This document shows, in pieces, positions 1-10,200 of a stretch of DNA of 64,000 bases (the stretch's first letter is position 1; each line of letters begins with the position of its first letter). The notes beneath the pieces are model-generated. The model was not told where the DNA came from. It did not search any database and saw nothing but the letters and a program-made list of their open reading frames with translations. The stretch spans positions 1-64,000 of the forward strand of contig CAMXCT020001858.1 of assembly GCA_947184155.2 (NCBI GenBank), in the 5' to 3' direction. A program made the translations under genes and the position numbers. Source of the stretch: Cladocopium goreaui (taxonomy: Eukaryota > Sar > Dinophyceae > Suessiales > Symbiodiniaceae).

Positions 1-288
1 TTTCAATAGCTACGTTAAATTACCAGAGGGTAAATCCCATGGATTTAATGGATATACCCTCTGGTAAACTAACATAACTATGGAAAATCACCATTTTTAA
101 TGGGAAAACCCACGAACTAAATGGTCATTTTCAATAGCTACGTTAAATTACCAGAGGGTAAATCCCATGGATTTAATGGATATACCCTCTGGTAAACTAA
201 CATAACTATGGAAAATCACCATTTTAAATGGGAAAATCCACGAACTAAATGGTCATTTTCAATAGCTACGTTAAATTACCAGAGGGTA
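1..288. mobile_element. Tandem copies of fold-back element, family 1 (CCCTCTGGTAA ends)
   Basis: Two complete elements lie at 55-160 and 183-288, and the 3' end of a third at 1-32. They repeat with an exact 128-base period that includes a 22-base spacer. Each begins TACCCTCTGGTAAAC and ends with the inverse, TTACCAGAGGGTA. The interior is also partly palindromic (GGAAAATCACCATT type). TA at both ends fits a TA target-site duplication, as in Tc1/mariner-derived MITEs. No coding capacity is seen. The tandem arrangement is unusual for this family, because the other copies in the window are single. Confidence 0.75.
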
Positions 289-754
289 AATCCCATGGAT
301 TTAATGGATGTTGGGAAGTGCAGAGGTAAAGCTGGTATCCTACCTGCTTCGAAGTGATTGAAAAATATCGATCTCCAGAAATCGGGGCACCCTGACCGTG
401 GGCACCTCTGCAATGAGGATGCGCCTGCCCAGAATCACTACCTATGAATCTGAATTTGAGCTGGCACGTGAACTTCGCACCCATGGATTGGAACTACTAT
501 ATCTTATATGCTCCCTGTCAGACCCATGGATTGACTGCTGATTGGGATCTGTCGTACCATAGAATCTTGGGATTTGGAGAAAAAATCGGGGGGTTGGCCA
601 AAAAATTGGTGTTTACCCATAACATATGGCCAGTTTATCATGAGGACATGATCCATGTATCGCCCCACGGCACCATGGACGACCCGCCTGAACGCATTCA
701 CCAAGGGAGGGTCAATGCCAAGCATGTCAAACCTCGGATCCAGATCGCCAAGCC

Positions 755-905
755 AGGACTTCCAGGTCCCCCGGAGAACGCCACAGACGCCACAGCTCCT
801 GGGGCTCCTGGGGCTCCTGGGGCTCCTGACACCACTTGCTCATCACTGAGTTCTTTGATGTCAATTTTGAAGCCTTTCTTAAAGGCTTTCAAGTCCTGCA
901 GAGTG
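755..905 (-). CDS. Candidate exon with short collagen-like Gly-Ala-Pro run
   Basis: Read on the minus strand, an open stretch gives a basic, Lys-rich helix-like segment (motif KAFKKGFKIDIKELSDEQ). It is followed by three Gly-Ala-Pro triplets encoded by a perfect 9-base repeat at about 799-827. Composition suggests coding sequence, but the borders are not resolved and no domain is recognised. It may be a downstream exon of the unidentified gene at 3.4-5.5 kb, or part of a gene that leaves the window on the left. A second weak candidate lies at about 640-715 on the same strand. The Gly-Ala-Pro run alone does not show a collagen. Confidence 0.3.
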
Positions 906-1082
906 CAGCGCCCACCAAACACCAGGGGTCAACTGGAAACGATGGGAAATGCGAACGGCACCCAGTTTGGCTCCGCCAACTAAAGAAAACAAAACAGCTG
1001 CCAAGTCTGCCCCAACAAACCAGAGGATTTGGACCATTCGATATTCTTGGTTATCCCATAAACTATCCCATTATACATAGAT

Positions 1083-1200
1083 ATACGTATACGTATACCT
1101 ATGCATATACATATACATATACATATACATATTTATACATATACATATACTATGTATATACATGTGTATATATATATGTATATTTATATACCAATTATAT
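1083..1200. repeat. TA/CA-rich microsatellite
   Basis: Alternating TATAC/ATACATA units with no coding sense on either strand. Bases 906-1082 and 1201-1435 beside it show nothing I can identify. Confidence 0.8.
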
Positions 1201-1435
1201 ACCTATAGTGTTAACCCCTCCAGCATTTCTCCAGTGAACGGTCCCAGGAGTTGTCCAAGCCCAGGGCTGCAAAGGCACCACAGAAGTCCTGTCGTTTGAA
1301 AATGGGTGTGAAATAGTTTTAGGATTTTTTTTTGAGCAGGTTTGGGAATTTGTTTTGGATTTCTTGGCTGGTACCATTTGCCTAGTGTTTGCAACGGTTT
1401 GGAACTTGAATTTGTCATTTTGCATGGTATTTGCC

Positions 1436-1660
1436 ACATTTGGGCATGTTCACCTTCCATTTTGCATGGGATTTACTACGTGTGGGCATGTTCACCTTCC
1501 ATTTTGTATGGTATTTGCCACATTTTGGCATGTTCACCTTCCATTTTGCATGGGATTTCCTACATGTGGGCATGTTCACCTTCCATTTTGTATGGTATTT
1601 GCCAAATTTTGGCATGTTCACCTTCCATTTTGCATGGGATGTTCTACATGTGAGCATGTT
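1436..1660. repeat. Minisatellite, about 43-base unit, five copies
   Basis: The core CATGTTCACCTTCCATTTTG recurs five times at a spacing of 42-44 bases. The intervening part alternates between two variants (tactacgtgtgggcatg-like and ttgccacattttggcatg-like), so the array has a higher-order two-unit pattern. All six frames are open in places only because the repeat lacks stops. I do not regard it as coding. Confidence 0.8.
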
Positions 1661-1734
1661 CACCCAAATATTTACAGATGCGGAAGCTTGGGATTAGATA
1701 AAAAGCGGGTGGGGGGGATTGAGGGAGGGCGCTA

Positions 1735-2462
1735 GCTATCTATCCAGCTAGCTAGCTATCTAGCTATCTAGCTAGCCATCTATCTAGCAAGCTAGCTATC
1801 TATCTAGCAAGCTATCTATCCATCTAGCTATCTATCTACCTACCTAGCTAGCTATCTTGCTAGCTATCTATCTACCTATCTAGCTTTCTAGCTAACTATC
1901 TAGCTAGCTATCTAGCTATCTAGCTTTCTATCTATCTAGCTATCTATCTATCTAGCCATCCAGCTGTCTATCCAGCTATCTAGCTATCTATCTATCTAGC
2001 CATCCAGCTGTCTATCCAGCTATCTAGCTATCGAGCTATCTAGCTAACTATCTATCTAGCTATCTAGATATCTAGCTGTCTATCCAGCTTTCTAGCTATC
2101 GAGCTATCTATCTAGCTATCTATCTATCTAGCTAACTATCTACCTATCTATTTAGCTATCTATCTATCTATCTATCTAGCTATCTATCTAGCTACCTCTT
2201 TATCTATCTAGCTAGCTATCTATCTAGCTATCTATCTAGCCATCTATCTCTCTAGCTATCTATCTAGCCATCTATCTATCGAGGTATCTAGCTATCTATC
2301 TCTCTAGCTATCTATCTATCTATCTAGCTGGCTATCTATCTATCTAGCTATCTATCTACCAAGCTATCTATCAGCTATCTATCTATCTATCTATCTATTT
2401 ATCTATCTGTCTATCTATCTATCTATCTATCTGTCTATCTATCTATCTATCTATCTATCTAT
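1735..2462. repeat. Imperfect CTAT/GCTA tetranucleotide array
   Basis: About 730 bases of CTAT mixed with GCTA and CCAT tetramers. The right end (about 2350-2462) is the purest, nearly uniform CTAT/CTGT. This looks like a decayed microsatellite that is still expanding at one end. Confidence 0.9.
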
Positions 2463-2715
2463 CACATGTAAACCTGTCAGCTTTCCAGAGAAGGTTAGTT
2501 CGCAAAAACCAACTAATGTAACTTGGGTTTAAGTTTAAATAAAAAAAAACGGGAGGGGGGGATTGGGGGGAGGGCGCAGCGCCTCCCCCCAAAGCAGAAT
2601 GCAAGCACCTCTTCTCACATGTTACGTTGCTAGTTTTCAAGAGAATGTTGGTCATGTGATACTCAGGGATGTAAATACTGTGCAAAATGCATCTTACATG
2701 AAAATCAAGTATTTA

Positions 2716-3080
2716 AAGCAGGCAAAGCAAAAAAAAAAGCAGAGAAGCAAAGAAACAGGAAACGCACAAAAGCAAAACAGCAGAAAGGCAAAGAAGCAGG
2801 AAAAGCAGAAAAGCAGAGAAGCAGGAAAAGCAAGAAAAGCAGAGAAGCAAAGAAACAGGAAAAACAGAAAAGCAAAAAAGCAGAAAAGCAGAGAAGCAGG
2901 AGAAGCAGAAAAGCAAAAAAGCAGAAAAGGCGAGAAGCAGGAGAAGCAGAAAAGCAAAAAAGCAGAAAAGCAGAGAAGCAGGAAAAGCAGGAAAAGCAGC
3001 AAAAGCAGGAGCAGCAGGAAAGCATGAAAAAGCATAAAGCAGAAGAAGCAGGAAAAGCAGGAAAAGCAGAGAAGCAGGAA
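2716..3080. repeat. Purine-only GCA/GAA-rich tract
   Basis: About 365 bases in which the plus strand is almost only A and G with regular C in AGCAGAAAAGCA-type units of about 10 bases. Long open frames on both strands come from the absence of stops and encode only Lys/Glu/Gln/Ser or Phe/Leu/Cys runs. I treat it as low-complexity DNA, not a gene. A TA microsatellite follows at 3180-3305. Confidence 0.85.
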
Positions 3081-3411
3081 TCCAAAAATAATTCCTAAAC
3101 CTGATCAAAAAAAAAAACCTAAAATAATTAGCCCTCCTTTGAAAATGTGAAACCAGGATGTGGCCCTACAAATAACTACTAATATAGATATAGATATAGG
3201 TATAGGTATTTGTCTGTATATATATATGTATATATATGTATATATATATATATGTCTATGTATATATGTATATGTATATGCACCTATACATATATATATA
3301 TAAATACTAAGGGAAGCTATATGGTAGATCATGTTTCCTCCAGAACTTTCAGCTTTCCAACTTGGTTTCGATCACAACTTTCTGGAGAGGTGGCTGCTGT
3401 TGGCGGCACGC

Positions 3412-5537
3412 CTTGCTGTCGACGTTGCTGGGACCCTCTGTGGTGAGACGCAAGACGTTCTGCTGCTCATGGGCGCGTCTGGCGGCCCGGTGGAACGGGT
3501 TCTTGAGGGGTACTGCTACCTTAGGAAAATGGAGGTTTTAATGGGAAAACCTGAGGAAAACCATAGGAAAATGGAGGTTTACCCTCTGGTAAACTAACAG
3601 TTTGCTATTGAAAATGGCCATTTATGGTTGATATACCCACAAAAGTTGGTGGTTTTCCATGGTTTTTGGTATGTTTACCAGAGGGTACACTAAACACATA
3701 GGCTTACCATGCAGGCTGAGGATGGAAAGGATACTGGCACAGTTGGCACATGGGATTTTTCTCCACATCTTACGGCAGTCATCGGGAGGTAACCACTGCA
3801 CGGAGGCTCGAAGCAGCAACCTTTCAGCGAAACCTGGTTTCTCATGGTCCAAGAGAATCTCATGCTTTCAAGTCAACTTTCACCACACCACATGACAATG
3901 TGAAAAATGGTGTCTGCTGGTTCGAGGCTGTTGTAGATTGCCAATCTTGGGGCACCATGTGAAGTTCCAGGCCGACCAAGCCTCGCGGATGCGCTAAGAG
4001 CCTTGCGAAGCGCCAGGACAACGAGAGCGAAATCACCCCCAAGACACCAACACACCACGTGGGTCTGGTACGCTATTTTCAGACGCCAAATGAACCAAGC
4101 GATGAAACAATTTCTCCATTGATCACCTGATGTGACCTGCATCACCTGGAGCTCAACTGGCCTTTGGCTCCGCCTTTGGCTGCGTCTTTGGCTGCGCCTT
4201 TGGCTCCGCATAGCCGACCTCTTTGCGGCTTTTTTTCATCGCGCCTGGCTGTGACCCCCAGAGATTCCCTGTAGGGGAAACTGTGCCAATGGGGTTTACA
4301 GCAATCCAATGGATGATATGATATGCTTCCATTCATGGCTACGAATTGATCCACCATTCACCAAGCTTTCCCCATCTCTAGACCTGCTCATCTCCCGCAT
4401 GACCTCAAGCTGCTCAAGCTCCCATCACGACCCACGCTGGCCGGGTCTCTGTGTCATTCCCTCTGTTGAAAGGGAGCTGACGGTTTTTTTGGGGCCTTTC
4501 CGGGGAAACGCTTGAGGTCCACATGTGGGATCTGCTCAATTCAACACATCAAAGCACTGAACCCGAAAGATCAAAACAAAAATCATCAACGACATTTATC
4601 AGTGCAAGTCTTCCTCGGGATTCCCGGATTCCAAATCTGTTGCTCAGAAAATCAAAAAGAACTGGATGATTGCCGTTTGAAAATGCGTCGAGGATTGCCT
4701 TCATAAGGTGACACGTCTGGTGAAAATGCTATGCTCAGAATCTGAACAGCTGCAGAGAAAGTGCGTCCGTACCAAAACGATTCGTTTTAATCGCGGCCAT
4801 TTCTTGGCGCAGGAGGGCGACTCCAACGTGTTTACGGCCGAGGATCATCTTCCAGGGCTCCAAATGGTGGAATCCAAAAAGATCCATGTCCACGCCTGGC
4901 CCTAGCATTTCCCACTATGACAAACCTCACAGTCAGGGGAAACAGAGAGCATTTGACCAGGGGAAACCACCAAGGCATTGAAAAAATTCTCCTTTCTGTT
5001 GCAATCACCCCAAGAGAATTCTTTTGTTCAAACACCCCGACCAGTGGATTTCTGCTTTATGCTTACACACTTTGTGGTAATGAACTTTGGATCCTCTGCT
5101 TTATGATCATTCATTATTGCTGATGATGAAAATGATCTATCTTAGGATAATGAACCACAACCACACTTGGCGCACAATGGTGGGTTTCAGCCTAAAAAAG
5201 CACGCCATCTTTTCACCCGGGCGCGGCAGCAGAGTCGACCGTCGGACGAATTCGAGAGCTACCGACTACTTCATCGGCGCCCTGGGACAACATCAGTCAA
5301 CAACGATGGAGATTGGCTGAGAAAAACATCCAGGAAACAAAACAAAAAACAGCAAAACTATGCAAAACTGGACTTCAACAATGACTTGAGCCAAATGAGA
5401 TGATGTGACCCTCTTTGACCCAAAAAAAAACTTGGGAAAAGGCCCACGTTTGGCCAAGTTTTGATTCCACGGCACGAACGTTACCCCGTTACCGGCCTGG
5501 CATACTGAGATTGCTGGTAGTCTGCAGCGCTGTAGTA
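3412..5537 (-). CDS. Unidentified multi-exon gene (partial), five mutually compatible exons
   Basis: Minus-strand exons that read as coding: 5493-5537 (15 residues, YYSAADYQQSQYARP, with a GT donor), 5217-5281 (motif GADEVVGSSRIRPTV), 4836-4895 (motif HGSFWIPPFGALEDD), 3708-3833 (motif WLPPDDCRKMWRKIPCANC) and 3412-3515 (motif NPFHRAARRAHEQQNVLR). The first three join in phase (0, 2, then 2 out). The last two join each other in phase 1. At least one linking exon between 4836 and 3833 is unresolved; an Ala/Lys/Gly repeat at about 4150-4215 is a candidate. The second exon starts with AG followed by G, as elsewhere in the window. I recognise no family. The gene may continue left through the candidate exon near 0.8 kb. 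Confidence 0.45.
3580..3687. mobile_element. Fold-back element, family 1
   Basis: Starts TACCCTCTGGTAAACTAACA and ends TTTACCAGAGGGTA, with a diverged interior. It lies between two candidate exons (3412-3515 and 3708-3833), so it would be inside an intron only about 190 bases long and would make up most of it. The right end is 21 bases from the donor side of the exon at 3708. Confidence 0.8.
4150..4215. repeat. Short 12-base tandem repeat, GC-rich
   Basis: GGCTGCGCCTTT/GGCTCCGCCTTT units repeat five times. On the minus strand one frame reads Ala-Lys-Gly/Ala-Lys-Asp repeats, which could be part of the neighbouring unidentified gene. The exon borders are not resolved. Confidence 0.55.
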
Positions 5538-5598
5538 CTGGCAAGGGGCTGCCTCGACAGGGTTTTTTTCGGGGGGATCATCCTCCCAAGGAGGGAAA

Positions 5599-5702
5599 TA
5601 CCCTCTGGTAATTTAACATAGCTATTGAAAATGGCCATTTATAGTGGATTTTCCCATTAAAAATTGTGATTTTCCATAGCTATGTTAAATTACCAGAGGG
5701 TA
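5599..5702. mobile_element. Fold-back element, family 1
   Basis: A 104-base copy with TACCCTCTGGTAATTTAACA and TGTTAAATTACCAGAGGGTA ends and a self-complementary interior. It stands just upstream (minus-strand sense) of the first resolved exon of the unidentified gene at 3.4-5.5 kb. Confidence 0.85.
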
Positions 5703-6492
5703 ACAAATATGTCAAAGCACCAGAGATCATCTGATGATCCAAGCACCCGAGGTGTCATGTTTGATGGGAAAGTTGCAATGGTTTTTGCAATGTTTTTTAT
5801 GAAAAATCATGAGATCTGATGGTTTTAACTGATGGAAAAAAAATAGAGCTGCTATGCTGCTGAAACCAGTGTGGCAAATCCTGAGAAAAGGGTATGTTCC
5901 TAATTGTTGTGGAACTCAAAAGTAAGGAAGGAACAAAGGAGGCAACTGACCATATATAAACCCTCCATCTGCCACTCATCACCAGGATGTTAAGGGCTCA
6001 AGTAGCGGTTCCTCCATCACATTCGGCCCTACACATTTCCAGATCTCACTCAGATAGCACGACATAAGCAAAATCCATCATTTCTAGTGGATAGATGTGG
6101 ATAGTGATCCTACTGGTGCAGGTACGTGCCCGGCCCTGCAAACAAGATCATGCAGCAAATTGATAATGATTCACTTGTACTGCGTGGCCTTTAGGGATTC
6201 CCAGTTCAAGGATTGATCTAAGCTCCTCATCAAGACTGGCAATATAGGCCTAAGTAATTTCTGGGTCAATACGCCCCGTGTTTCTCAGATACACTAACAT
6301 TTTTTCTGACCAAAAAATATGTTTGTTTCATTTTGTTTCACTGTCAAGCAACATCTATTTCAACTTCTTTTTTTCCCCCCTTCAATTTACATAACAGAGA
6401 TTCTTTATGCTCTTGTGAGGCCTTCCTCCTTCCTCTTTGCTTCCGCGAGAGTTGAGGCAAGTAAGTTTCAAACAGAGGGGGAAGGTCTACAA
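5703..6492. other. No recognisable feature
   Basis: About 790 bases of ordinary composition. Short open frames occur but none shows splice context or family motifs. I see nothing I can support here. Confidence 0.5.
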
Positions 6493-6601
6493 GGAGGTTT
6501 CCTGAAATGGGGGTACCCCCAGTTCTCATCCATACGAAAAAAGGATGTGTCATTCTAAACCATCCAGCAAGCTTGGGGTACCCCCATTTTAGGAAACCTC
6601 C
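6493..6601. mobile_element. Fold-back element, family 2 (GGAGGTTTCCT ends)
   Basis: Left end GGAGGTTTCCTGAAATGGGG followed by GTACCCCC; right end is the inverse, CCCCCATTTTAGGAAACCTCC. The arms are about 30 bases and the whole element is 109 bases. Three related copies occur at 27.9, 38.2 and 39.0 kb. It has no coding capacity and is interpreted as a MITE or other non-autonomous inverted-repeat element. Confidence 0.75.
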
Positions 6602-7142
6602 ATAGTTATATTATATCTACTATAAAGGCCAGTTGTTGTCAGATATAAACCCACTACGGACCACCACCTCGTAGCTACGAAGCGGGCCTGATGGTGAGGT
6701 GCCCCTGCTGGTCGAGGGGCCCTCGGTTCAGTCCATCATTGCTTCAGTTTCTCTTGCGAATCTTTTCACATCCTTGTTGGTAAATTATATCACCATCCAT
6801 CTTCATGAAAACTCTTCGATTTTCTCGGAGGATTTACTATGATTTCGAGTTGCTTCAACACGAATTTGGAGATCATCCCAGTCCCAGGGATAGAATGCTC
6901 AAAATTCCCGGGTTTAACGGAGGTTTTCCATGGTTTTCCATGACCTTGGCACGTTTTGTCTGGAGGTCTCACCACGACGTTTCCGCTGACTAAGAACGGC
7001 GCCCCGAATGGGAGGTACGCTGGGCCTCAGGGAAGTCGACGAAGCAGGTGAAACGGTGAAAAAAAATCACTGAATTTAGACATATCCCGCACATGAATAT
7101 TAGACCATTAGATAGAATCATATATATATATATCATATATAT
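6602..7142. other. Unassigned sequence left of the satellite arrays
   Basis: Open frames at about 6790-6990 overlap on both strands and show no motif. Bases 7080-7142 end in a TA microsatellite that abuts the GC-rich boundary repeat. I see no gene that I can support. Confidence 0.4.
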
Positions 7143-7264
7143 ATCCGCCGACCCCGGCTGCGCAAGGGGGAGCGCGTTAGGGAATAAGACAGCAGCACCC
7201 AGCCAGTAGCCAGCAGTCAATATCCGCCGACCCCGGCAGACGCAAGGGGGAGCGTGCCAGGGAA
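7143..7264. repeat. Left direct repeat bounding satellite array A
   Basis: Contains the motif TCCGCCGACCCCGGC...GCAAGGGGGAGCG twice, 74 bases apart, separated by a segment rich in CAGCAGCAC and CCAGCCAGTAG. Almost the same 120 bases recur at 11803-11925, on the other side of the array and in the same orientation. The composition (GC-rich, CCGCCGACC core) differs sharply from the AT-rich surroundings. Confidence 0.8.
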
Positions 7265-10200
7265 TAATACTTTTGACTCTTGTTTCGGACGACTACTACT
7301 ACTACTACTACTACTACTGCCATGGTGTTTTCCCATCCGGCAGGTGCCTTTTGAACAGAAGGAGTCACAGGAGCAGGAGCAGCAACAGGAGGGTTGTATG
7401 TCTCATTGTACAAACAGTGGTATAAAAATTGGTCGAAAACCATAAAACCTTGTTCAAAACTATTGTCTTTCTAGGGTTTCAGAAGGGACGTTAGGGACTT
7501 TTTGGGCTCGATTTTGGCGCTGTTCCGTCCTTCAGGGCCACTGTGTTTCCCTGTCCGGGAGGGTGCATTTTCAGCCTCGGGAGGAAGAGCAGCAGCAGCA
7601 ACAGGAGCAACAGGAGGGTTGTATGTCTCATTGTACAAACAGTGGTATAAAAATTGGTCGAAAACCATAAAACCTTGTCCAAAACGATTGTTTTTCTAGG
7701 GTTTCAGAAGGGAACAATGACCCTTTGCCGGGGGACCCTGTTGGGTCCCCCTCCCACCGGTCACGTACGTCGATTCATTGACTCCGGGGTTTTTGTTTTA
7801 CCGGTGGGGGGTTCTTCCCGGAGTCTCCTCGAGGTACGTGGGGCTCCTTGGGTTGCCCTTCCCGCCCTGATCTGTTCGTTCGAGGCCGCATCCTCGAGGT
7901 TCAAGTTCGATGGTAACTTTGTGCGAGATCTCGAACACCTTCAGGCGATAGAATCTCTCGAAAAATTGTGTTTTTCTAGGATTTCAGAAGGGACGTTAGG
8001 GACTTTTTGGGCTTGATTTTGGCGCTGTTCCGTCCTTCAGGGCCACTGTGTTTCCCTGTCCGGGAGGGTGCGTTTTCATCCTCGGGAGGAAGAGCAGCGG
8101 CACCAACAGGAGCAACAGGAGGGTTGTATGTCTCATTGTACAAACCGTGGTATAAAAATATTGTTTTTCTAGGGTTTCAGAAGGGACGTTAGGGACTTTT
8201 TGGGCTCGATTTTGGCGCTGTTCCGTCCTTCAGGGCCACTGTGTTTCCCTGTCCGGGAGGGTGCGTTTTCAGCCTCGGGAGGAAGAGCAGCAGCAGCAAC
8301 AGGAGCAACAGGAGGGTCAGAAGGGACGTTAGGGACTTTTTGGGCTCGATTTTGGCGCTGTTGCGTCCTTCAGGGCCACTGTGTTTCCCTGTCCGGGAGG
8401 GTGCGTTTTCAGCCTCGGGAGGAAGAGCAGCAGCAGCAACAGGAGCAACAGGAGGGTTCTATGTCTCATTGTACAAACAGTGGTATAAAAATTTGTCGAA
8501 AACCATAAAACCTTGTCCAAAACTATTGTTTTTCTAGGGTTTCCGAAGGGACGTTAGGGACTTTTTGGGTTCGATTTTGGCGCTGTTCCGTCCTTCAGGG
8601 CCACTGTGTTTCCCTGTCCGGGAGGGTGCGTTTTCAGCCTCGGGAGGAAGAGCAGCGGCAGCAACAGGAGCAACAGGAGGGTTCTATGTCTCATTGTACA
8701 AACAGTGGTATAAAAATTGGTCGAAACAGTGGTATAATAAAAATAGGTCGAAAACCATAAAACCTTGTCCAAAACTATTGTTTTTCTAGGGTTTCAGAAG
8801 GGACGTTAGGGACTTTTTGGGCTCGATTTTGGCGCTGTTCCGTCCTTCAGGGCCACTGTGTTTCCCTGTCCGGGAAGGTGCGTTTTCAGCCTCGGGAGGA
8901 AGAGGGTTGTATGTCTCATTGTACAAACAGTGGTATTAAAAAAAAAAAAATGGTCGAAAACCATACAACCTTGTCCAAAACTATTGTTTTTCTAGGGTTT
9001 CAGAAGGGACGTTAGGGACTTTTTGGGCTCGATTTTGGTGCTGTTCCGTCCTTCAGGGCCACTGTGTTTCCCTGTCCGGGAGGGTGCGTTTTCAGCCTCG
9101 GGAGGAAGAGCAGCAGCAGCAACAGGAGCAACAGGAGGGTTCTATGTCTCATTGTACAAACAGTGGTATAAAAATTTGTCGAAAACCATAAAACCTTGTC
9201 CAAAACTATTGTTTTTCTAGGGTTTCAGAAGGGACGTTAGGGACTTTTTAGGCTCGATTTTGGCGCTGTTCCGTCCTTCAGGGCCAGTGTGTTTGCCTGT
9301 CCGGGAGGGGGAGGAAGAGCAGCAGCAGCAACAGGAGCAACAGGAGCGTTGTATGTCTCATTGTACAAACAGTGGTATTAAAAAAAAAAAAAATTGGTCG
9401 AAAACCATACAACCTTGTCCAAAACTATTGTTTTTCTAAGGTTTCAGAAGGGACGTTAAGGACTTTTTGGGCTCGATTTTGGCGCTGTTCCGTCCTTCAG
9501 GGCCACTGTGTTTCCCTGTCCGGGAGGATGCGTTTTCAGCCTCGGGAGGAAGAGCAGCAGCAGCAACAGGAGCAGCAGGAGGGTTGTATGTCTCATTGTA
9601 CAAACAGTGATATAAAAATAAAAATTGGTCGAAAACCATAAAACCTTGTCCAAAACTATTGTTTTTCTAGGGTTTCAGAAGGGACGTTAGGGACTTTTTG
9701 GGCTCGATTTTGGCACTGTTCCGTCCTTCAGGGCCACTGTGTTTCCCTGTCCGGGAGGGTGCGTTTTCAGCGTCGGGAGGAAGAGCAGCAGCAGCAACAG
9801 GAGCAACGGGACGTTTGTATGTCTCATTGTACAAACAGTGGTATTTAAAAAAAATAAAAAAAAAATGGTCGAAAACCATACAACCTTGTCCAAAACAGGA
9901 GGGTTGTATGTCTCATTGTACAAACAGTGGTATAAAAATTTGTCGAAAACCATTAAACCTTGTCCAAAACTACTATTGTTTTTCTAGGGTTTCAGAAGGG
10001 ACGTTAGGGACTTTTTGGGCTCGATTTTGGCGCTGTTCCGTCCTTCAGGGCCACTGTGTTTCCCTGTCCGGGAGGATGCGTTTTCAGCCTCGGGAGGAAG
10101 AGCAGCAGCAGCAACAGGAGCAAAAGGAGGGTTGTATGTCTCATTGTACAAACAGTGGTATAAAAATTGGTCGAAAACCATAAAACCTTGTCCAAAACTA

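Noticed and set aside
799..827. Collagen-like protein from Gly-Ala-Pro repeats
   Set aside because: Only three perfect triplets from a 9-base repeat, far too short to indicate a collagen domain.
2563..3108. Long Lys/Glu/Gln and Phe/Leu/Cys frames on both strands
   Set aside because: They arise from a purine-rich repeat without stop codons. No start or splice context and no domain.
4708..4905. Plus-strand frame resembling a cyclic-nucleotide-binding start (RFNRGHFLAQEGDS)
   Set aside because: The resemblance covers one short segment. All supported genes are on the minus strand, and a splice-compatible minus-strand exon covers the same bases.
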